Below are positions 40,891 to 49,255 of a DNA stretch of 64,000 nt, one piece after another (position 1 is the first letter of the stretch; each line of letters starts with the position of its first letter). The DNA comes from Oscillospiraceae bacterium (lineage in GTDB: Bacteria; Bacillota_A; Clostridia; Oscillospirales; Oscillospiraceae). Position numbers and translations under genes: made by a program. The notes beneath the pieces are model-generated. The model did no database searches. It was given only the letters and a program-made list of their open reading frames with translations, and was not told the origin of the DNA. The stretch spans positions 149,842 through 213,841 of the forward strand of contig SVLP01000001.1 of NCBI GenBank assembly GCA_015067895.1, written 5' to 3'.

Positions 40891-41745
40891 ATGAGCAATG
40901 CACTGCTGCGGCTGCGGGAAAGCTCCCACAATTTCTCCAGCACGGAAAAAGAAATCGCCAGGATCATCCTGGACAACCCACAGCTCGTGGTGGATCTGAG
41001 CGTCCATGCTCTGGCGAAGCATACCTTTTCTTCGGCATCCACCATCGTGCGGCTGTGCAACCACATCGGCTACTCCGGCTACAAGGAGTTCCGTTGGGCG
41101 GTGACCTATGAGCTGGCCCAGCGGGAGCAGACCCGGAAGATCGAGCAGAAGGAGATCGCCCGCTCGGACTCGCTGGAGGAGATCATCGAAAAGATCACCT
41201 ATCTGAACATCATCTCTCTGGAGGAGACCAGCTCCCTGATGGATGTGCAGGTGCTGCGCCAGTGCGTGGAGCTCATCAAGAAGTCCAAGGTGGTCTATCT
41301 CTTCGGCATGGGTGCTTCGCTGGTGGCTGCCAAGGATGCCTATCTGAAATTCCTGCGGCTGGATAAGCTGTGCATCATCAACGAGGATTGGCATTCCCAG
41401 CTGGTTCAGGCCAGAAATGCCACCGCCGAGGATGTGGCCATCGTCATCTCCTACTCCGGCGCCACCGTGGAGGCCATCGAGTGCATGAAGGCGCTGCGGG
41501 AGAAGAAGACCCCCATCATCGCCATCACCCGCTTCGTCCAGTCTCCCGTGTCGGATCTGGCGGACTACAAGCTCTACACCGCCGCCAACGAGTCGGTCTT
41601 CCGCAGCGGTGCCATGTCCTCCCGTCTGTCCCAGCTGAACGTCATCGACATCCTCTATACGGCCCTGGCCAATGACTCCTACGAGGAGACTCTGGAGCAG
41701 CTGAGCCGCACCCACATCCACAAGCCCGGCAGTCCCATCGGCTGA
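40891..41745 (+). CDS. murR: RpiR/MurR family transcriptional regulator
   Basis: 284 residues. The N-terminal HTH_6 domain (1-77) has FSSTEKEIARIILDNP and FSSASTIVRLCNHIGYSGYKEFR; the SIS domain (about 110-260) has VVYLFGMGASLVAAKDAYLK and AIVISYSGATVEAIECM, which binds a sugar phosphate. Divergent placement from murQ points to MurNAc-6-P as the effector, as in E. coli MurR. The start at 40891 follows GAGGTGAG; the frame is open for 87 codons upstream but those lie in the promoter. A site identical to that in front of the next gene lies upstream, suggesting autoregulation. Confidence 0.9.
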   Translation: MSNALLRLRESSHNFSSTEKEIARIILDNPQLVVDLSVHALAKHTFSSASTIVRLCNHIGYSGYKEFRWAVTYELAQREQTRKIEQKEIARSDSLEEIIEKITYLNIISLEETSSLMDVQVLRQCVELIKKSKVVYLFGMGASLVAAKDAYLKFLRLDKLCIINEDWHSQLVQARNATAEDVAIVISYSGATVEAIECMKALREKKTPIIAITRFVQSPVSDLADYKLYTAANESVFRSGAMSSRLSQLNVIDILYTALANDSYEETLEQLSRTHIHKPGSPIG

Positions 41746-41756
41746 TATGAAACTTG

Positions 41757-41792
41757 CCCCGCGGTACTTTTTGGTACTGCGGGGATTTTTTG
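41757..41792 (+). terminator. Terminator of murR
   Basis: CCCCGC / GCGGGG outer stem with inner GGTAC pairs and a T-run. Confidence 0.8.
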
Positions 41793-41891
41793 CGTCCTAT
41801 ACATTATATATAACAATTCCATCCTGCGGACATACAGGGGGAAACAAGTTTCAGCTTTTTCAGGGTGGTTTCTGATTTTGTTCCCACCACA

Positions 41892-41909
41892 GGAATAAAG
41901 TACCAATTG
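41892..41909 (+). promoter_or_regulatory. 18-bp operator at the surface-protein promoter
   Basis: GGAATAAAGTACCAATTG, identical to 40775-40792, again ends exactly 12 bp before the -35 box. Confidence 0.7.
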
Positions 41910-41921
41910 CGCGGGAATACC

Positions 41922-41950
41922 TTGCGGGCTTTTGTTTATTTTGCTATAAT
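41922..41950 (+). promoter_or_regulatory. Promoter of the tandem serine-hydrolase surface protein
   Basis: TTGCGG (41922-41927) and TATAAT (41945-41950), 17-bp spacer. The transcript has a leader of about 210 bases that contains a fold-back element. Confidence 0.7.
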
Positions 41951-41984
41951 TTGTACCATCAGTATGCCGAACATTCGGCATATA

Positions 41985-42142
41985 ATACGAATTTCCAATC
42001 AGAAGCTTTCAGCACTCGCCGAGGATGAATTTCGTCAGAAAAGGCCGAGGACGAAGGTGGGCTGTCGCCCACCAAGGACGAGAACGCATGATGACGGAAT
42101 TCAGATCGACGTGGGTGAAAGTATTCTGTTGGAAATTCGTAT
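41985..42142. repeat. 158-bp fold-back element, copy 1 (in the surface-protein leader)
   Basis: Almost the whole element folds on itself: ends ATACGAATTTCCAATCAGAA / TTCTGTTGGAAATTCGTAT, middle stem GAATTTCGTCA (42027-42037) with TGACGGAATTC (42092-42102), and core GGTGGGC-TGTC-GCCCACC. A second copy of exactly the same length is at 60342-60499. Confidence 0.75.
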
Positions 42143-42165
42143 AATACAAGAAGGGAGCAAAAACA

Positions 42166-45100
42166 ATGAAAAAGGCACCTAGCAAGCTGATTGCCCTGCT
42201 GCTGGCCGTCATGATGGTCTTCTCCGTCATGACTCCCGTCATGGCAACCGGCACCCCCGCCGGTGACGAGCGCGTCACCGAGGTTTCTCTGCCCGAGCAG
42301 GATTGGCAGATGAACCGCGCTTTCCCCAACGGTACCGACGATACCCTGGCCATCAACAGCCTGGGCAGCTGGAACGGTTACCGTGACCAGGGCGAGATCT
42401 ACGTCACCCTGGATGCCAAGGTCGAGTCCCTGCGTCTGTTCGTCAACAACGTGGAGATCGAGACCGAGGGCATGGTCGGCGGCAAGACCTACAAGGTCGA
42501 CATCGCTGACATCGCCGTGGACGGCATCAACACCGTTCAGGTTTCCAACGTCGCCCCCGTGGGCATCAACAAGATCGTCACCGTCAATGTCGGCTACCCC
42601 GTCGTCATTGAGGGCGAGCCCGAGGATGTGGGCATGGACGCCTCCACCCTGGATCTGATCGACGACTTCATGAACGCCTCCGTCAAGTACGGCTTCTCCG
42701 GCGCTCAGATCGCGGTCATCAAGGACGGCAAGATGGTCAAGAATTCCGCCTACGGCAACGTCAACGGCTGGAATGAGGACGGCACCATCATCGACGCCGA
42801 CAAGGCTGTCCCCGTGACCACCGACACCCTGTACGATCTGGCTTCCAACACCAAGATGTACTCCGTCAACTACGCCATCCAGTACCTGTACGAGCAGGGC
42901 AAGCTGGATCTGAACACCAAGATCATGGACATCTTCGGCTACGAGGAGTTCATCGAGTCCACCAAGTTTGTGGATCTGTACGGTTCCACCGACGCCAAGG
43001 ACATCGAGACTGCCAAGGAGTGGAAGACCCGCATCACCGTTAAGGACGTTCTGATGCATCAGGCAGGCTTCAAGGCTGACTACATGTATCACAACAACTA
43101 CTTCAACCAGACCACCGCCACCCTGGATTACTCCAGCGAGTGCACCAACGAGCTGTACGCCCAGGGCCGCGAGGATGGCTACAAGATGGTCATGGCCTCT
43201 CCCCTGGAGTACGAGCCCGGCACCAAGACCACCTACTCCGATACCGACTACATGCTGCTGTGCTTCGTCATCGAGAAGATCACCGGCATGCGTCTGGACG
43301 AGTACCTCGACTCCATCTTCTGGACTCCCATGGGTCTGGACAACATCACCTACAACCCCCTGGAGAACGGCTGGACCGTCGACCAGTGTGCTGCCACCGA
43401 GCTGGACGGCAACAAGCGTGCTGACCTGGACAACCTGGGCGGCTACGACGACGCTGCTGTCGTTGACTTCAACAACATGCGTGACGGCGTCTGCCAGGGC
43501 ACCGTGCACGATGAGAAGTGCTACTACACCATGGATGGCATCTCCGGCCACGCCGGTATGTATGCCAACGCCGAGGATCTGGCCAAGCTGTGCTCCGTCA
43601 TGCTGACCGGCGGCTACGGCGAGAACCACTACTTCACCTCCTCCACCATCGAGCAGTTCGTCGAGGCCAAGTCCCTGGATTACACCCAGTGGGGCCTGGG
43701 CTGGTGGCGTGAGGGCGAGCTGTCCCGCAAGAGCTACTGGACTACCCAGTCCTCCAACGAGTCCTTCGGCCACCAGGGCTGGACCGGCACCCTGACCCTC
43801 ATCGATCCCGAGGAGGATCTGGTCGTCGTCCTGCTGACCAACAAGAAGAACTCCCCCGTTCTGGCCGCTGAGAAGGGCTCCAACGACTTCTACTCCGACA
43901 ACATGCTGGCCGGTGCTCTGAACATCGCCATGGGCTATGTTTACGACTCCATCAATTCCACTCCCGAGGCCGTTGATGCTTCTGTCCATCAGCTGTCCAT
44001 CGAGCGTACCTGGGTCGCTGCCTCCCACGGCGGTGCCTACGACATGAACGCCCACATGAACGACGCCTTCGCCATGGCTGACCTGGTGGTCACCCGTGCC
44101 GAGAAGCGTCCCACCGCTCAGAACGTGGCCTACGCCAAGGATGCTGTCGAAACCTGCATCTCTGAGCTGGCCGCTCTGTTCGACTACCCCGCCTACAACG
44201 AGCCCAATGAGGTCAACTCCGACAACTACGACAAGTGGTCCGCTGAGCTGACTGCCCGCGTCGAGGCCCTGGAGGTCACTGACTCCTCCGAGCCTGTCTA
44301 CGCCATGACTCCCGTGGAGAAGACCCACGAGGAGGTCAAGGGTGTTGGCTCCAACCTGAAGTACTCCTCCGCTGAGGGCGGCGACCAGAACGCCGTTTAC
44401 TTCCCCCGCACCTCCTCCAACCGCTCCACCTCCCACTGCTACAACAACTCCATCACCTGGTTCGAGGGCTTCGAGGGCCAGGGCACCATCTATGTCTCCA
44501 TCAACACCGCTTACGAGAATATGCGTATTTTCGTCAACGGCTATGAGGTCGACACCAGCTCCATGCTGAACAAGACCGGCGTCTTCGAGATCGATGTCTC
44601 CGACTACACCGTCAACGGCCGCAACCTGTTCCAGATCACCGACACCGGCTACGGTGCCTCCCGCTCCACCATCCTGTTCCTGGTCAACAACCCCGAAGTC
44701 ATCGAGGGTGAGGCTGAGGATGTTGGTGTCAACCCCGCCGTCTTCGAGATGATCGACCGCATCGTCTCCAACGACGTGGAGCACGGCTTCACCTCCGCTC
44801 AGATGGCCATCGTCAAGGACGGTCAGCTGATCCAGACCGACGCCTGGGGCGCTGCCAACTCCTACTACTCCGATGGCACCCGCATCACCGAGGAGGATCC
44901 CAACTACGTGGCCGTCACCGACGAGACCCTGTATGACCTGGCTTCCAACTCCAAGATGTACTCCGTCAACTACGCTCTGCAGAAGCTGGTTTCCGACGGC
45001 AAGGTGAAGATCACCGACAAGATCATCAAGTTCTTCCCCGACTTCGCTTCCTCCACCATCTTCAAGGCCGGCACCACCGAGGAGCAGAAGGCCCAGATCA

Positions 45101-46803
45101 TGGCTTGGAAGGAGTCCCTGACCATCCAGAACATCCTGGAGCATCAGGCCGGCTTCGATCCCGATCCCCAGTACCACAACGACCAGTTCAACCAGCTGAC
45201 CCAGCTGCCCGAGCAGGGCGTTGCCAACGAGCTGTTCTCCCAGGATCGTGAGACCACCAAGAAGATGGTCGTCGCCACTCCTCTGGTCTACGAGCCCGGC
45301 ACCAAGACCGTCTACTCCGACGTTGACTACATGCTGCTGTGCTTCGTGATCGAGCAGGTCACCGGCAAGGGCATCGATCAGTACCTGAAGGAGACCTTCT
45401 GGGATCCCATGGGTCTGACCTCCATCACCTACAACCCCCTGGACAACGGCTTCACCAAGGAGCAGACCGCTGCCACTGAGCTCAACGGCAACTCCCGCGA
45501 CGGCGTCATTTCCTTCGCCAACATCCGTGAGGGTGTCATCCAGGGCACTGTCCACGATGAGAAGGCCTACTACGCCATGGACGGCATCTCCGGCCACGCC
45601 GGTCTGTACGCCAACGCCACCACCCTGGCCAAGCTGGCTCAGGTCATGCAGAACTACAATGGCTACGGCCAGACCCGCCTCGCCAACTACGAGACCAACC
45701 GCTTCTTTGCCGGCCGCAAGGACGCTCTGGCTCAGTGGGGCATGGGCTGGTGGAGACAGGGCAACTACCAGCGTCCCTGGTACTTCGGCCAGCAGGCTCC
45801 CTCCACCACCATCGGTCACCAGGGCTGGACCGGTACCCTGTCCTCCATCGATACCGAGAACAACCTGACCACCGTCTACCTGACCAACAAGATCAACTCC
45901 CCCGTTACCGACAACAAGTCCAACGCCAACAAGTTCGACGGCAACTGGTACACCGCTTCCTCCCTGGGCTTCGTTCCCACCATCATCTACATGGGCATCG
46001 ACGAGTTCAACGCCGCCGATGACATCCAGCCCGCACTGGATGCCCTGCTGATCGACATGGCCGTCATCAAGATGAACCGCGTCGTCGGCAACGGCACCAC
46101 CGACATCACCCATCCCAACCTGCTGTCCGCCTACGCCATCATGGAGGCTGCTGCTGAGATGGTCGCCGAGCGTCCCACCGAGGAGAACATCGACTCCCTG
46201 CTGATCGCCATCGGCTCCATGTCCCGCAAGTACACCTACACCGAGATGCTGGGCATCCTGGATCTGGTTGACGGCACCGCCATCTTCGAGGACGTCGTCG
46301 CTGACGAGTTCTACGAGAACCCCGTCATCTGGGCTGTTGCCAACGGCATCACCAACGGTGCTTCCGCCACCACCTTCAACCCCAACGGTGAGCTGCTCCG
46401 CGCTCAGGTCGTCACCATGCTGTGGCGTGCCGCCGGTGAGCCCGAGCCCACCACCACCGTCAACCCCTTCTCCGATGTGAAGGAGTCCGACTGGTTCTAC
46501 AAGGCTGTCCTGTGGGCAGTCGAGAACGGCATCACCAACGGCATCTCCGACACCGAGTTCGGCTTCAACAACGCCTGTAAGCGTGCTGAGGTCGTGACCT
46601 TCCTGTGGCGTGCCGCCGGTAAGCCCGCTCCCACCACCGCCGAGAATCCCTTCGTGGATGTCCAGGCCGGTCAGTGGTACACCGACGCTGTCCTGTGGGC
46701 CAACGAGAACAACATCACCAACGGCATGTCCGCCGACCACTTCGGTCTGACCAACATCTGCAACCGCGCTCAGATGGTCACCTTCATGGCCCGCGCCGAC
46801 TGA
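42166..46803 (+). CDS. Surface protein with two PBP4B/YbbE-like serine hydrolase units and three SLH domains
   Basis: 1545 residues. A Sec signal peptide (1-27, ending VMA) is followed by two tandem units, each a small beta-sandwich (about 55-150; about 745-850) plus a serine beta-lactamase-fold domain. Unit 1 has Ser227-N-T-Lys230, Tyr357-S-D and His536-Q-G; unit 2 has Ser927-N-S-Lys930, Tyr1050-S-D and His1218-Q-G. All catalytic positions are thus intact in both; YSD instead of YSN is typical of PBP4B (YfeW). Three SLH repeats (about 1373-1545) hold it on the wall. B. subtilis keeps a relative (YbbE) in its mur cluster. Probable substrates are muropeptides; the D-Ala or ester specificity is unknown. 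Confidence 0.9.
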   Translation: MKKAPSKLIALLLAVMMVFSVMTPVMATGTPAGDERVTEVSLPEQDWQMNRAFPNGTDDTLAINSLGSWNGYRDQGEIYVTLDAKVESLRLFVNNVEIETEGMVGGKTYKVDIADIAVDGINTVQVSNVAPVGINKIVTVNVGYPVVIEGEPEDVGMDASTLDLIDDFMNASVKYGFSGAQIAVIKDGKMVKNSAYGNVNGWNEDGTIIDADKAVPVTTDTLYDLASNTKMYSVNYAIQYLYEQGKLDLNTKIMDIFGYEEFIESTKFVDLYGSTDAKDIETAKEWKTRITVKDVLMHQAGFKADYMYHNNYFNQTTATLDYSSECTNELYAQGREDGYKMVMASPLEYEPGTKTTYSDTDYMLLCFVIEKITGMRLDEYLDSIFWTPMGLDNITYNPLENGWTVDQCAATELDGNKRADLDNLGGYDDAAVVDFNNMRDGVCQGTVHDEKCYYTMDGISGHAGMYANAEDLAKLCSVMLTGGYGENHYFTSSTIEQFVEAKSLDYTQWGLGWWREGELSRKSYWTTQSSNESFGHQGWTGTLTLIDPEEDLVVVLLTNKKNSPVLAAEKGSNDFYSDNMLAGALNIAMGYVYDSINSTPEAVDASVHQLSIERTWVAASHGGAYDMNAHMNDAFAMADLVVTRAEKRPTAQNVAYAKDAVETCISELAALFDYPAYNEPNEVNSDNYDKWSAELTARVEALEVTDSSEPVYAMTPVEKTHEEVKGVGSNLKYSSAEGGDQNAVYFPRTSSNRSTSHCYNNSITWFEGFEGQGTIYVSINTAYENMRIFVNGYEVDTSSMLNKTGVFEIDVSDYTVNGRNLFQITDTGYGASRSTILFLVNNPEVIEGEAEDVGVNPAVFEMIDRIVSNDVEHGFTSAQMAIVKDGQLIQTDAWGAANSYYSDGTRITEEDPNYVAVTDETLYDLASNSKMYSVNYALQKLVSDGKVKITDKIIKFFPDFASSTIFKAGTTEEQKAQIMAWKESLTIQNILEHQAGFDPDPQYHNDQFNQLTQLPEQGVANELFSQDRETTKKMVVATPLVYEPGTKTVYSDVDYMLLCFVIEQVTGKGIDQYLKETFWDPMGLTSITYNPLDNGFTKEQTAATELNGNSRDGVISFANIREGVIQGTVHDEKAYYAMDGISGHAGLYANATTLAKLAQVMQNYNGYGQTRLANYETNRFFAGRKDALAQWGMGWWRQGNYQRPWYFGQQAPSTTIGHQGWTGTLSSIDTENNLTTVYLTNKINSPVTDNKSNANKFDGNWYTASSLGFVPTIIYMGIDEFNAADDIQPALDALLIDMAVIKMNRVVGNGTTDITHPNLLSAYAIMEAAAEMVAERPTEENIDSLLIAIGSMSRKYTYTEMLGILDLVDGTAIFEDVVADEFYENPVIWAVANGITNGASATTFNPNGELLRAQVVTMLWRAAGEPEPTTTVNPFSDVKESDWFYKAVLWAVENGITNGISDTEFGFNNACKRAEVVTFLWRAAGKPAPTTAENPFVDVQAGQWYTDAVLWANENNITNGMSADHFGLTNICNRAQMVTFMARAD

Positions 46804-46837
46804 TTTTCTCGGACTGATCTAATCGCATAACCCCTGC

Positions 46838-46870
46838 GGGGCCCCGGCGAAAGCCGGGGCCCCTTTTTCG
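46838..46870 (+). terminator. Terminator of the surface-protein gene
   Basis: GGGGCCCCGGC / GCCGGGGCCCC perfect stem with GAAA loop and T-run. Confidence 0.92.
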
Positions 46871-46883
46871 TTTCCTTTGTGCA

Positions 46884-46912
46884 TTGACAATCCATGGTTT
46901 TTCGTGTACGTT
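46884..46912 (+). promoter_or_regulatory. Promoter of the NodB-like/chitobiase-C operon
   Basis: TTGACA (46884-46889) and TACGTT (46907-46912), 17-bp spacer. Confidence 0.6.
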
Positions 46913-46941
46913 GGTCTCAGCAAAGGAAGGGAGAAAAATCC

Positions 46942-49254
46942 ATGAAAAAGACCGCCATCGTCCATATCTACAACTTCATCCGCATGTCCCACTCGGAGCC
47001 CAGCCGGTTCCTGTTTGACGATTTTGACACCATCCGCCGCCAGCTGATCTTGGTCAAGCAGTACGGCTTCCCCGGCACCTACGCGCTGAAGTACGACGCG
47101 CTGATGGAGCCCAGGTATCAGCAGCTGCTGAAGGAATATCTCGACGAAAACGACGAGATCGGAGCCTGGTGGGAGATCACCGAGCCCCTGTGCCGCCGGG
47201 CGGGTGTGGGCTTCCGGGATACCCGGCAGGAGCTGGAATATGACGACCGGGTGGACAGTGCCTACTGCCTGGGCTACGAGCCCGAGGAGCGCAGACGGAT
47301 CGTGGATGCCTATATGGAGGATTTTTACGGCATTTTTGGCCGCTATCCCGCCAGCATCGGCTCCTGGGTGCTGGACGCTGTGACGCTGGAGCATGCCAGG
47401 TCGCGCTACGGCGTGAAGGCCGCCTGCATCTGCCGGGATCAGATGGGCGTGGACGGCTTCACCCTCTGGGGCGGCTGGCCCAACGGCGTGTATTTCCCCA
47501 GCCGGGACAATGGCTTCGTGCCCGCGTCGTCGGAGGAGATGCAGCTGGACATCCCCGTTTTCCGGCTCCTGGGCCCGGATCCCATCTACAATTTTGAGGC
47601 GGATGTCCGTCAAAGCATCCTGGGCGGTGTGTTCACCATGGAGACCAGCTGGCTGCCGGGCCGGGATCCCAGGTTCGTGAACAGCTACTTCGGCAGCATG
47701 ACGAAGGAGGACGCCCTGGGCATCCAGTACGTCCAGATCGGCCAGGAGAACAACTTCCTCTGGGAGAACATCCAGCCGGGCTTCGAGCCCCAGCTGAAGG
47801 TGCTGGAGGAGCTGGTGAAGGAGGGAAAAGTCCGGGTGGAGACCATGGGTGCCACCGGCCAGTGGTTCTCCCGGCAGTACCGGCTGACACCCCCGGCCAG
47901 CTTCCAGGCAAGCTCCGACTGGTCTGGCGGCGGCCTGGCGGCTCAGTGGTACGCCAGCGTCAATTACCGCCTGGGACTGCTGGCGGAGGAGGGGAAGCTG
48001 CGCATCCGCGACCTGTTCCTCTACCGGGAGGACTATGCCTGCCGGTATCTGCGCAGCCGCATCCGGGAGCGGCTCAGCACCTTCGACGCCCTGCCTGTGC
48101 TGTGGCCCCAGGTCTGGGGCGGTGTGGACAGACCCTACATCCGCCTTGTGGACAAAACCGGCGCGGAGCCCGTTGGTGAAGCGGTTTTCGATTCCACGGA
48201 CGAGAAAACGGCCCGCGCCCGGCTGATGGCGGGGGAGGAGTGCCTGGCCCAGCTGTGCATGGATCAGACCGGCGTGACCATCGAGGGCGGTTATGGGCTC
48301 AAATTCGACCGGCTGCCCGTGCTGCGGGAGGTCTGCGGCCGGGAAGTACGGATGGAGCACAACGGCTTTGCCTACAGCTTCACCGTGGAGCGGGGCAGCA
48401 TGGATGGCCTGGCGATCCTGCCGGAGGACGGCGTGATCCGGCTCTGCTTTGGCGGCGATCCCGGCCAGGTGTGCCGGGAGGAGGAGATCCCCGTTCCTGC
48501 CCTGTGCCGGAGCGCAAGCCGCCCCGTGCCGCCCATGGCCCCCGTGGCGGAGCCCGGGGATGCGGTGCTCCCCTGGGGAGAAAAATGTTATGTAACCCTA
48601 ACGAGCCGGGATGCGGGGGTCATCCGCTATACCCTGGACGGCTCGGAGCCGGAGGAGTCCTCCGCGATCTATCGGGAGCCCATCTGCCTGGGGGATGATG
48701 CGGTGCTGATGGCACGGCTGTTCACCCCTGATGGTGCAGCCAGCGAGACGGGAATCTGGGCATACCGCTTTGCCCGGAAGGACATCCATTTGGAGAGCCC
48801 CACGAAGCTTGACCACCGGCCCGTCTTCTCCGGAAACGGCATCACCGACCTGCTGCGCCGGGATCGGGGCACCGCCGATTATCTGGATTTCCGCTGGCGG
48901 GGCAGCCTGGAGGACATCGATATCACCTGCCAGCTGGAGCCCGGGAGGATCGACACCATTCGCATGGGCTTCCTGAGCCACCACCGCAGCGGCATCGTGT
49001 TCCCCAAGTCCGTGGAGCTCTACACGGGCCCTGACCGGGAGCATCTGACCCTGAAGGAGATCCTGCCCATGCCCGACGGCCCCGGCGCGCGGGAGATCGA
49101 GCGGGCTGACGCGGTGTTCCATGTGCATGAGGAGCTCGGTGCCTTCCGCATCGTGGCCCGGCGGCATGAGCGGATGCCCCAGTGGTGCATCTACCGGGGC
49201 ACCACCACGGTCTTCACCATGACCGACTGCCTGATCGTCAAGCCGGAGGCATGA
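46942..49254 (+). CDS. Cytosolic multidomain carbohydrate-active protein (NodB-like plus chitobiase C-terminal domain)
   Basis: 770 residues without signal peptide. Residues 1-330 look like a (beta/alpha) barrel of the polysaccharide-deacetylase/GH57 kind (DDFDTIRRQL, GAWWEITEPLCR, SIGSWVLDAVTLEHARSRYG). After a middle beta domain, residues about 540-610 match the chitobiase/hexosaminidase C-terminal fold (RYTLDGSEPEES), and the end resembles a discoidin-like domain. The order recalls enzymes acting on amino-sugar polymers, but I cannot name the reaction, and the missing signal peptide is odd for such modules. The start at 46942 follows GGAAGGGAG. It heads an operon with an EamA transporter and an EEP fusion. 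Confidence 0.6.
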   Translation: MKKTAIVHIYNFIRMSHSEPSRFLFDDFDTIRRQLILVKQYGFPGTYALKYDALMEPRYQQLLKEYLDENDEIGAWWEITEPLCRRAGVGFRDTRQELEYDDRVDSAYCLGYEPEERRRIVDAYMEDFYGIFGRYPASIGSWVLDAVTLEHARSRYGVKAACICRDQMGVDGFTLWGGWPNGVYFPSRDNGFVPASSEEMQLDIPVFRLLGPDPIYNFEADVRQSILGGVFTMETSWLPGRDPRFVNSYFGSMTKEDALGIQYVQIGQENNFLWENIQPGFEPQLKVLEELVKEGKVRVETMGATGQWFSRQYRLTPPASFQASSDWSGGGLAAQWYASVNYRLGLLAEEGKLRIRDLFLYREDYACRYLRSRIRERLSTFDALPVLWPQVWGGVDRPYIRLVDKTGAEPVGEAVFDSTDEKTARARLMAGEECLAQLCMDQTGVTIEGGYGLKFDRLPVLREVCGREVRMEHNGFAYSFTVERGSMDGLAILPEDGVIRLCFGGDPGQVCREEEIPVPALCRSASRPVPPMAPVAEPGDAVLPWGEKCYVTLTSRDAGVIRYTLDGSEPEESSAIYREPICLGDDAVLMARLFTPDGAASETGIWAYRFARKDIHLESPTKLDHRPVFSGNGITDLLRRDRGTADYLDFRWRGSLEDIDITCQLEPGRIDTIRMGFLSHHRSGIVFPKSVELYTGPDREHLTLKEILPMPDGPGAREIERADAVFHVHEELGAFRIVARRHERMPQWCIYRGTTTVFTMTDCLIVKPEA

Positions 49255-49255
49255 T

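Noticed and set aside
41959..46740. A 1593-codon open frame antisense to the surface hydrolase
   Set aside because: It mirrors the codon bias of the plus-strand gene, gives a repetitive G/V/D/L-rich product without motifs, and has no ribosome binding site.
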